A DNA stretch of 64,000 nt from Phyto melanocephala (lineage: Eukaryota; Arthropoda; Insecta; Diptera; Rhinophoridae): the NCBI GenBank assembly GCA_941918925.1, contig OW799233.1, forward strand, positions 112,403,833 to 112,467,832. Direction: 5' to 3'. A program made the position numbers and the translations under genes. Below are positions 36,456 to 45,650 of this stretch, one piece after another. Every line of letters starts with the position of its first letter. Position 1 is the first letter of the stretch. A model generated the notes under the pieces. It made no database searches. It saw only the letters and a list, made by a program, of their open reading frames with translations, and was not told the origin of the DNA.

Positions 36456-36607
36456 TCCGATATTTATGGGAAATTATGTTTATGGTTTTTTGTTTGGGAA
36501 TTCCGTTTTCCACATGGAGCGCACAACATGCCAACTGGGCATAGGTGTATACCTGTCATGGGTTTGGGCTTTTATACCCCTCCTTTTCAACCTAACCTAA
36601 CCTAACC
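36456..36607 (+). mobile_element. retrotransposon 3' UTR and CCTAA tail
   Basis: A 3' UTR of about 130 bp ends in four CCTAA units (about 36591-36610). The element is flanked by an 11-bp target duplication, TAATATCCAAG, at 32687-32697 and 36608-36618. CCTAA is the complement of the TTAGG insect telomere unit and also occurs at the end of the stub at 28.98 kb. The simplest reading is a tail inherited from the element RNA. Confidence 0.8.
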
Positions 36608-36995
36608 TAATATCCAAGGGCGGTAGTACTTGTGGTCTCATACGGCACCTTCTTTTGGTTCATAAAATAAAATTTGAAAACGATCCTTCAGCACCTGCAC
36701 CAAGGAAAAAAATAATTCCATAATTAAAAGTTTTTTAGACACCCAAACATTACCAGAAATTGTTTCAAAATTGGCAGCAGTCGATGGAATATCTATTCGA
36801 ACAATTACACAAAGTTCTTTTATTCGTCAAAACTTTTTCAGTAAAAATATGACATTGTAATAAAATATTACAACGCCGTTAAAAATACGATGGTGAAAAC
36901 AATATCGAGTCAAATTTGTGACAATTTGTGGTTTGCTCTTGTATTAGACGAGTGGAGTAGTGCTGCCCAAAAAAAGTATCTGTTTACATGGCAAT
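36608..36995 (+). pseudogene. hAT transposase N-terminal region, right of the insertion
   Basis: After the duplicated target the BED finger resumes as GGSTCGLIRHLLLVHKIKF (about 36619-36675), with the two zinc His. Then, through stops and frame changes, come TLPEIVSKLAAVDGISIRTI, QSSFIRQNFF and ICDNLWFALVLDEWS (about 36740-36955), with the first catalytic Asp region (LDEW). Beyond about 36990 the transposase stops and the right end of the element follows. The catalytic core and dimerisation region are deleted. Confidence 0.8.
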
Positions 36996-37251
36996 AATTA
37001 TTTTTATAATTTGGGTTAAGTTTATATTTCCGGAAGATGTAATGCTGACACAATAAGGACTCTAATGGAAAATAAACTACTACTAAAACAATGCGTTATT
37101 AACCAAATCGTGATGTTAAAGTTAACAAACATTATTTATTTTAAAAGAAATATTATTTTCGGGAATCCCGGGAATTCCCGGGAAGACGATTTTTTAATTC
37201 CCGTTTCCCGGGAAAGTAAAAAGACCGGGAAACCCAAACCCTACTGGTCAC

Positions 37252-37570
37252 ACACATAAAATAGGCGTCATTTTTGAAACACATTTCTTTCACAGAACGA
37301 ATTTTAATAGTAAAATTCAATGATTGATATGATTTGAAAGTCGCTTATCTATTTTATGGCAAATAGCAATAAAAACTACCCCTTATAATAGCAATAATAC
37401 TTATCTTCTAACGAGTTTTAGAATTTTTGAAAAAATTAAGTTTAATGACAGACTAAGATGTTCTCAATCTTAATTAAGCAAAATATTGGCCAACTGAATT
37501 CAATAATAAAATTAAGAAGCAAAATATAACTGAATAAGCGGTATATTCAGCCGTAACGAATCTGATAAAA
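37252..37570. other. intergenic DNA, no gene seen
   Basis: I see no coding signal or element boundary here. Confidence 0.5.
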
Positions 37571-37574
37571 ATCT

Positions 37575-37925
37575 TTACCATCATGCATGCCAACTTCGTA
37601 GCGTAGCCAAGAGCAGAGGAACCTTTCTAGCTATTCTGCCTGGTAGATTTGCATATACCAATATTCGGCGAACCATTCGGGATGATACAACGTCACCAAT
37701 TTCATTTGCAATTGCTCTAGAGGATTTGAAAGGGTCTCGTTTGGCTAAAGATATTATACGACTATCAGTAACCGTTGTTGTTTTTTTCAGTGCCGCGTAT
37801 TTCAATATTTTTTTTGGCTTAAAAACGTTTGTAACGAAGTTCTCAGACCGACCTAATGTTTCAGCAATAAATTTGTAGGTTTTTCCTTGATTTCGAAGCT
37901 GATGAACTATGCTTCTATTCTTCTA
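37575..37925 (-). pseudogene. Tc1-type transposase N-terminal fragment
   Basis: The minus strand reads SIVHQLRNQGKTYKFIAETL (a helix-turn-helix of the paired type, about 37912-37853), then SENFVTNVFKPKKILKY. The second helix-turn-helix follows: DSRIISLAKRDPFKSSRAIA and SSRMVRRILVYANLPGRIARKVPLL (about 37765-37610). This is the bipartite DNA-binding half of a Tc1/mariner transposase. The DDE catalytic half is absent and no terminal repeats were seen, so it is an isolated fragment. An in-frame stop lies just upstream of SIVHQL. Confidence 0.75.
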
Positions 37926-38206
37926 TTCTGTTATGACCACCACAACCCATCTATTATTGTTGTAAATTTAATTTAAATTGACGTTTGTTTAAAATTAAAA
38001 TAATTTCATCTAAACACTTACTTTTTTTAAAAAATATTACGAAAAACTTGAGATTTCACTACTTTAAGCAAAACTCACCTATTTCACTGTCCACCGTCGA
38101 ACAGCAAATAAATCAAAAACACATCTCTACTTTTTTTGTTACAAGCATTTCATTTGTGGGATTCACTGTTTTCTTTTTAAAACAGAGATACAGGATGTAC
38201 AAAATC

Positions 38207-39418
38207 CATAGCTGTTAAGTAATGATTAATAATCATAATAATTAGTAATAAGATTATTTTTTTTTTTTGAAAGGTGAAGTAATGATTATAATGATTATTA
38301 CGATTATTTTCAGATTCGCACGATTACTAATTGATTACGATTACAGATAATCGAAAAATAATCAAGATTAATTAAAATTACGAAAAAATAATCAAAAATA
38401 ATAAAAAGTAATCGAAAAATAATTCGACTACTTTCGAAGATTACTTTTGATTGTTTTTAATTATTTTTTTTTATTTTGCGAAATTATGGCAATACTGTTT
38501 AATGTTAGTTGTTTGTTTTGTTGTGGTACACTGGTAAAATATTAATTGTGTTAAGATGAAGCTGTGAAGAGGAAGCGGTGATGTGACTTCAAATTTCATC
38601 AAACATTTGCAAGTCAAGCATAGTGAACTTTTTAAAACATACAAAAGTTATAAAACAGGTAGCCCTTTTGGCGGTAACACACAATCTGAGTTCGATGGTC
38701 AACTGTTACATGCAATGATTGATTGTTCATTGCCACTTTCCATTCTGGAAAAGAAATCCTTTATAGATCTTTTTCAAAGTACAGGTATGAAGGTGATGTG
38801 TAGGCAAACAGTGGCTAAGAAATTGGAAACAAAATATACCATCATGATGAAAAATGTAAAAGCAAACATGGTTTGTTCTAAATATTTTTGTACCACAGCA
38901 GATGTTTGGTCTGGAAATCACAGAAGCTTCCTTGGATATACGTGTCATTGGCTTACAGATAATTTCAAACGCCAATCGGTAGCTTTGGCATGTAGAAGAA
39001 TTTGTGGAGCACACACCGCGGAAAATATTGCGCAGATGTTTTGTTATTGCAACCCATATTTTGTATAAAAAAACTATCTAATTTGGTTTTATTTGTTCAG
39101 AATTTTTTTAACGTTTTAAATGCAAATTTTTCAAAATAAAATGTTTGCATAAAATGATGCGCATTCTGCATTTTAAAAAAATAATCGAATATAATCAAAA
39201 ATAATCCTTGAAAGTAGTCAATTATTTTTGTGATTACTTTTGACTATTTTTGATTATTTTCTCGCAATCCTAACTAATCTTAATTATTTTTGGATTATTT
39301 GTAATCCTAATTAATTAATAATCAGGACTTGTTAAAAAGAGAATTATGTAATCAATACCATTCTTTTTAAAATTTAATCTAATTGATTACTAATCGTAAT
39401 CCAAATTTAACAGCTCTG
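38207..39418 (+). mobile_element. hAT deletion derivative rich in GATTATT subterminal repeats
   Basis: The left end CATAGCTGTTAA pairs with CAGAGCTGTTAA read from the right end. The flanks are identical 8-mers ACAAAATC (38199-38206 and 39419-39426). Inside both ends, for about 200 bp, GATTATT and its complement AATAATC recur many times in both orientations, candidate transposase-binding sites. The centre holds part of a transposase. Confidence 0.82.
38583..39068 (+). pseudogene. hAT transposase N-terminal fragment
   Basis: 161 codons begin inside a BED zinc finger (TSNFIKHLQVKHSE, with the two zinc His; the Cys pair upstream is gone). They continue through LPLSILEKKSFIDLFQ and ETKYTIMMKNVKANM to TTADVWSGNHRSFLGYTCHW, where DVW holds the first catalytic Asp of hAT enzymes. 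A further LACRRICGAHTAENIAQM block follows, then an early stop. The remaining catalytic residues and the C-terminal dimerisation domain are missing. Confidence 0.85.
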
Positions 39419-39426
39419 ACAAAATC

Positions 39427-40436
39427 ATACTTTTTTGTGGGAGTTATATTTTCAAATTTCCGTTAAATTGAAAAAATTAAAAAACTTACACCTAGTTTTC
39501 TGTCAACATGTGTATGTATGTATGTTTTAAATTTTAAAATTATGTTGTTTCGATAAATTTCCGAATATTTCTCTAAAATTATCACTTTTAAAATATATAA
39601 TATAAAATTAATAATATCTACTGGGCCGCAAAGGCATTAGTAAATCAATAACTTTGCATTTTATTTATTTATTTATAAATTTTATTTTTTATTTTAAAAT
39701 TTAAATGTTCTACTTTTACAGTAAGGTGATAAAAAAAAACATTTTTGAAACACTTTTGATGTAAAACATAGGAAACTATAAACTAAATATGGTTGAAATT
39801 TTGTACGAACAATTTGACGACAATTTTCTTATGACAGTTAAAAATGGTAACGATCGTAGCAGAGGTAGTGTTATCCTCCATCTATACCAGCGAGCCCCCT
39901 GCCCACTTCTTAGTGGAAAAAATAAAACAAAATTAATTCCGTGCCACCTGATACATCCAGGAAATAAAATCCGCCGGCTCCACTATTGATAGCTGCTTAA
40001 TAGTATCGAACGCCTTTTTTGGTTTCGCATTCAATGTCGAAATTCTAAATATTAATTCAAAAACATATTTTAAAATATTTCGAAATAAATGCAGTGCTCA
40101 CGAAAATGGCTACACAAAAACCTTGGCATTGATGTCACCTTTCATATGAACTTTGCAGTGAACTTGAGTGCTTGTTTTTGTGTCCAGTTTTTTTTATCGT
40201 GTGACATACCTACGTCTGCACGAGTGTTGAGAACTCCCCCTATGGAATATGTCGAATGAGCTGGAATGGACGGCGTGCAGTGCGGCCTACCATAAGAAAT
40301 GTAACAGGTCAAACTCGGTTCACGCATTTCAGAGATCATCAATTACTAACACAATGCAACTTATTTTTATATACATATACAAATACATAGATATGAAAAC
40401 CTTAAATATAAATATAAATAAAACAATTGGCTTATT
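39427..40436. other. intergenic DNA, no gene called
   Basis: Two short frames (39789-39989 and 40249-40500) show no recognisable motif. The sequence at 39840-39990 and 40225-40330 is somewhat less AT-rich and may be old transposon, but I cannot assign it. Confidence 0.4.
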
Positions 40437-40832
40437 CACAATGGGCCAATTCAAAGTAGACTCTCATATTGTACTATGTCATATAATTCATATTAAATGA
40501 CTAGTGACTTTGTACACCTTTTGTTAACAAATTATGTATTTAATACAAGAAAGAAGACAAAGAGATGACGCTGTTAAAAATTGTATGTATACAGGAAAGA
40601 AGAAAATAGAAAATATTCTCTCTGAGAGGTGAGAAGCGAAGAAATTCTCTCTGAGAGACAGTATAGTTAAAAGTATAACATAAACAATTTCTTATACATA
40701 GGAAACAAATGTGTAAAGTCTTATTATTTTCTTTGTATGGAAATTACTAACAAAAATTTTATGCATGCATAAAATAATATGAAATAGTACAAATATGACT
40801 GATATGCAACCACTTTGAATTGGCCCATTGTG
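40437..40832. mobile_element. about 400-bp MITE with CACAATGGGCC ends
   Basis: The left end CACAATGGGCCAATTCAAAG and the right end CTTTGAATTGGCCCATTGTG are perfect complements over 20 bp. A CACAATGG start resembles Transib-type ends, but the flanking pentamers do not match, so the superfamily is uncertain. The interior has two CTCTCTGAGAG palindromes (about 40618 and 40648) and no coding sequence. Confidence 0.65.
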
Positions 40833-40968
40833 TCATAAGTGTCGTATTGTCATAAAGTCATAATTCTTAAACAAATTTAGAAGGTCTAATAATTTTACCA
40901 TAAAAAATACAATAAATTTAAAATTTTTTAAATATTATGACATTATGGCAATACGACACTTAGGACAC
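40830..40968. repeat. 139-bp near-perfect hairpin repeat
   Basis: The left arm starts GTGTCATAAGTGTCGTATTG (40830) and the right arm, read from 40968 on the opposite strand, starts GTGTCCTAAGTGTCGTATTG. The arms pair over roughly 36 bp around an A/T-rich loop. Its left edge overlaps the right end of the neighbouring MITE by 3 bp. It looks like a foldback-type MITE. A transcript through it would form a long hairpin. Confidence 0.65.
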
Positions 40969-42429
40969 CCTTGTAAATTAGCTTAATAGAAATTACCTTG
41001 TGGATGTAGCGCAGATCACCGGGTTTGCTAATTTTTAATAAAGAGATTGTTTTGACTTTTAAACCCAAATACCATTTTTTAAACTACTTATTTAAAGCTA
41101 TAAAAGATAATCTTCATTTAAAATTGACAGTTTTCAATTGTGTTTTATTCTTCGATTAGCAGAATTGTCATTTTCATTGCATCTTTGATGTAATTTTTTT
41201 TTGCTCCATTACGATTAGAAACTTCAATAATTGAAAGCAAATTGATTTGTTGCTTAATGTTTTTACAGTTGTCATTTCTTTTTATGTTTCTTTTTGACTT
41301 TTTTAGTCTTCATTGTTGGTTCTCTTTAAAATGTCTATTATTATTAGAGTTAAAAGTCTATATATACTTGCATACATACATACGTACGTACATATGTATG
41401 TAGTATTCATTAGTTCATAATTGAAAGATATTCTATATATAGAACGTTTGAAATGAAATGTTTGTTTATTTGTGCTTAGGCAACTTGTGCTCGATTTGTT
41501 TGACCAAAATAGTCTGACAGTTTATGCCCGCCAGCAATTTACTTCTATAAAGAGTATGTGTGTGTGTGTATCTGTGTGAAAGTCTTTTGTAAATACAAGG
41601 ATATTAAGATACACATACATTTGTGTATGTTTTATAATTTGTTTGTTTGTGTGTGTGTGTGTGCTTAAGTATTTTTAGGACAAACATTTTCTATTATCCA
41701 TTTATTTGTAAAGTCTGTCAGTCGGTGTCAGAACCTTTTTTTAACCATTTTTATAACTGCCAACAAATATCTGTTGGTTCTTCTATGTACATACATATGT
41801 AAGTACGTATGTGGGTGAGTTTGTGACTTTCAACAAGTTGTCTTCTGTTCATTTCCCATTCGTAAAGTAGTTATTATTAGCAGTATTTACTCTTAGTATT
41901 TGCTTAAGTAAACATTTCTTCAATTGAGCAATCACCATTCACTGCCCCGAAATCCATTCAGCATCACATCATCCATCCATCGTCACAATCAACATCATCA
42001 CTGGCAGTACGTTTTTGCGATGTAGTGTTAGGGATAAACTCTAAAGAGGGTGTTTATTTTTTACATATATTTCTATAAGGTTATTTGTTTGCAAAATTAC
42101 TTTATCAATAATACACAAAAATTGTATTTGTGCATGTTTTTTTTTTTTTGCATATGTGTAAATATTACATCTTTTTTTTTACCATGTTCACCAACATTAA
42201 GAAAAAAACTGTTTAAGAATAAGAAAAACTATATTTGTAAAGTTTTTAAACTTTTGAAATCAAAAAAAGATACCTATTGTTTAATTAGAATCTACCTCGT
42301 AACTTATTGATGTATGAACATAAAAAAAAAAGTAATAATTTTAAAGATTTTAAACAGTAACCTGCACATAAACAAAAAGCTTAAACTATTTTTTTTATTT
42401 GTATGTTACACCAACAAAACAACAAATAA
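40969..42429. other. AT-rich intergenic DNA with microsatellites
   Basis: GT/TG microsatellites occur at about 41556-41572 and 41649-41662, and ACAT/TACG tetranucleotide runs at about 41372-41400. The 86-codon frame at 42050-42310 is low complexity and not called. Confidence 0.5.
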
Positions 42430-44203
42430 AAAATAGTCATTAAATATAATAAACGACTTTATCACATAAATAGAAATAAATTAAAGAGTGTTATAAGAAA
42501 AGTGAGAAGGAATTCGAATATTAATTTTTTTTCTAGATTTAGTCAAACACAATTTTGGAATAAATTAAGATCTGAGGGTGCTATGGGAAACAAAAAGGAG
42601 TATATTGTGGAAAATGTTGAGGATTTTAATAAAAGTTTCATATTACCACCGATTGAGAATGAATTAGAGTTTGATATACCTTCGACTGAAGGGTTTACGT
42701 TTAGAAATGTTGATGATTTAGAGGTATATGATGCAATGGTTGGCATTAAAACTAACGCAGTAGGATATGATGGAATTCCTATTAAATTTTTAAAATTAAT
42801 TTTTCCTGCTATATCAAAACCACTTGTTTTTATTCTGAATAACGTTATAACTTCTTCAAAATTTCCTGAAGCTTGGAAAATCGGAAGAATTGTACCAGTT
42901 CCTAAAATTAAATCTCCTCAGTTACCTTCTGATTATCGTCCAATAAGTATTTTGTCATGTTGTTCTAAAATTTTAGAAATATTACTAAGAAATCAAATTC
43001 AGGAACATCTACGGATACACAAACTAGTTAATGACTTTCAGTCTGGACACAGGAAAAACTACAATACTACGGCGCTAACTTTGGAGGTAACAGAAATTTT
43101 AAGGCATAACATGGATAGGAAACTTGACTCAGTAGCTATATTTTTAGATTATTCCAAAGTTTTTGACTCTAGTAGTCATACAATACTGTTACGTTAGCTG
43201 ATGTATCAATTTAATTTTGGGGGAACATCTTGTAAAATCATTTCTTTCTGGTCGTAATCAATTTACTGAGGCAAATGGAAGGACTTCTTCAATTTTAAGA
43301 ACATATAGAGGTATACCACAAGGCTCTGTACTAGGACCATTACTTTTTATGATATATATTAATGATATATTTGCTAAAATAAGTTTTTGCAAATGTTTCG
43401 CTTATGCTGATGATATACAGTTAGTTGCAGGTGATAATGGCAATGGAATGGAAAACTTTAAATTAGGGGTAAACAGAGACTTACAATGCATTCTTGAATG
43501 GTCTGAGGTAAATTTCTTAAATCTTAATCCTACTAAAACGCGTTCAATATATTTTTCGCAAAACATATGTTCAATTTTTACATTTTATTTAGGAAGTAAT
43601 CCCATTGAGTCTGTGACTTATTTTAAGTCTCTTGGCATATACTTGGATAATAAGCTGGATTTTGGTTTACATATTAATAATATTATTGCGAAAATAACCT
43701 TTATATTAAGACGATTTTACGCACTAGGATGTTGCCTTCCTGTTGATGTAAAGAAAAAATTGTTTTTTTCTATATGCTTACCTATTTTTTTGTATGGAAT
43801 GGAAATATATAGTGGTACGTCACAGCTAAATATGGATAGATTAGAGCATTGTTTTAACAGGTTAGTAAGGTATATATATGGTCTTAAATACAGAACTCGT
43901 ATGTCGTCTTATGTGGTATTGATGCTAGGATTTAGCTTTCAAAGTTTTGTAAATATGAGAATTTTGCAACTACTATATAAGATAATAAAGACTGATTGTC
44001 CGCCGTATTTAAGAAGTAGATTTCAATTTGGAAACTCATCCAGGACTCATGCTTTATTATCTCCGCGTTATCATTCGTTAATTATGAAAAGATCATTTAA
44101 TGTCAAATCAATTAATCTATGGAATGGTATAATTCCATATTCTCAGCGTAAATTCTCACATTCTTTAAAACAGTTTAAAAATATAATTCTTCAACACTTG
44201 TAA
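42430..44203 (+). pseudogene. non-LTR retrotransposon reverse transcriptase, one stop and one frameshift
   Basis: The open frame runs from about 42430 and covers the linker before RT (IRKVRRNSNINFFSRF) then RT blocks: KTNAVGYDGIPIKFLK, DYRPISILSCCSKILE, FQSGHRKNYNTT and the first catalytic Asp in IFLDYSKVFDSS. A TAG at 43195-43197 interrupts the next block. A run of five G at about 43219-43223 then shifts frame, and reading continues as EHLVKSFLSGRNQF. The second frame (43217-44203) holds GIPQGSVLGPLLF, the active site YADD in CFAYADDIQLV and the C-terminal LWNGIIP. It lacks the endonuclease. Its ending resembles the copy at 0.56-1.8 kb. Confidence 0.88.
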
Positions 44204-44560
44204 ATATAAAAATTCTTTTTTTTTTTTTTTTTTGGTATGATTGCTGTCAATTATACTGTATTCAAATTGTTTGTGTTTAATTATTTTTACTCCTAATATT
44301 TGTGCAATGGGGGAAATTTAAGAAGAAATAAAGGAAAAAAGAAAAAATATAAATTCATATTGTTTTTTCTTTCTTATTAGATTAAATAAATTTTTGTCCT
44401 TTTTTTTCTTCTTTTAAAATAAATATATTATTATTAAAATTAGTAGTAAGAAATGTTGCCATATATATTTTTGTTATACTGGTTTATTGGCCTTAATGGC
44501 TTAAAAAAACTGTGAATTGAATAAATAAATAAAAATAAATAAAATAAAATAAACATTTTA
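44204..44560 (+). mobile_element. 3' UTR and AATA-type tail of the second non-LTR copy
   Basis: AT-rich 3' sequence ends in AATAAATAAATAAAAATAAA-like tandem units at about 44518-44553. This matches the tail type of the non-LTR copy at 1.97 kb. Confidence 0.6.
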
Positions 44561-45469
44561 CAAAAACAAAATACATTAGATATATCGTCTAAATTTCTTG
44601 ATCTTTTTTAATTGATTATATTTAATTGATTATTTTGATTATCCAGATTTCGATAATACATTAATTTTGGATAAGCGGGACAATTACGGACGCAGGATAC
44701 AGAAAAGGTTGCCCGGAATTATAGATATTTAGTTGATAAGATATGGGAACGGTAGTCTTAGTACTTGTTTTTAGTATTTGTTATTTTTGTAAATTATTAC
44801 TATGTAAATAATATGTAAATGAATTATTTTCGTTTGTTTTGTATATTTCAAAAATTGTTTATATTGAAAAAATATTTTCCCGCCTTTTTTACAAAATAGT
44901 TTTTTGTCAATTTGTAATTGTTTTTGAATTTGTTTTTTGTTAATATAATTTGTATACATATTTACCCTGAAGAAGCTAACCATTATTTGGTAGCGAAATA
45001 TTGGTTAATAAATAATTTTTTATAAAAAACAAAAAAGTGATCTCAAGCTTAAATAAAAATCAAATATAATCAAAATACATTAGCTTTGAATTTGTATCTT
45101 CGTTTTGTAAAATTTTGCCCTTAATTTAAGTGTTCTAAAACAATAATATAAAAAAATATAACTGTTGTGAATGACCACACTAAGTGTGAAATATAAAACT
45201 AAAATCCCGGATTTTACAAAATTTAAGTTTCTTAACCGATCGTCGCAGGTTCTGAACAGTAATGACAACAGAAAAAACCAGGGACAGAAAATAACTGTTA
45301 TTTTTCAAAATTTACATCAAAAAAGCACACATAAAAAATGATCGAAAAAAAATTTTGGTTCTTATCATTATATAATGATACAAATCAGCTGAAGAATCAA
45401 GACTAGCTAATAATTAAAAAGGGTTGGTTACAACTAATTTTTGAAATATAAATTGAATACAAGTAAGAA
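44561..45469. other. AT-rich intergenic DNA, no gene seen
   Basis: The only frames are short and low complexity. 45280-45300 resembles the CAGGGACCG start of the hAT ends at 29.6 kb (CAGGGACAGAAAATAACTG), but no partner end was found. Confidence 0.4.
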
Positions 45470-45650
45470 TGTTGCACTTGGCCGTGCCAAATCTATTAAT
45501 ACCCTTCGCCATCATCTACATAGGTTAGATTGAAAGTTTAATTTCATACGCCATTTTGCTTAATTATTTTCGAAGTCATTTTTATACCCTCACAGTGAAT
45601 GTAACTTCACTTTGGAAATGAAATTTTTACAATTTTCATCATCATATAAC
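45470..45650 (-). repeat. HINE fragment, inverted
   Basis: ACAAGTAAGAATGTTGCACT then a decayed GGCCGTGCCAAATC hairpin and ATACCCTTCGCCATCA match a HINE 3' end read on the minus strand. A TTTTATACCCTCACAGTGAA block at about 45588 looks like a 5' end. It is short and diverged. Confidence 0.5.

Larger units (their letters stand above)
32102..37251 (+). mobile_element. hAT element split by a non-LTR retrotransposon
   Basis: The element is 32110-37243. Its ends are TAGGGTTTGGGAACCGGG and the complement of TAGGGTTTGGGTTTCCCG. The flanks are identical 8-mers CTGGTCAC (32102-32109 and 37244-37251), which fit the nTnnnnAn hAT target pattern. Both ends carry several subterminal CCCGGGAA/TTCCCGGG palindromes. 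Without the nested retrotransposon it is about 1.2 kb. It keeps only the N-terminal third of a transposase, so it is a non-autonomous deletion derivative. Confidence 0.9.

Noticed and set aside
45280..45300. CAGGGACAGAAAATAACTG resembling a hAT end
   Set aside because: No matching opposite end or 8-bp duplication was found nearby.
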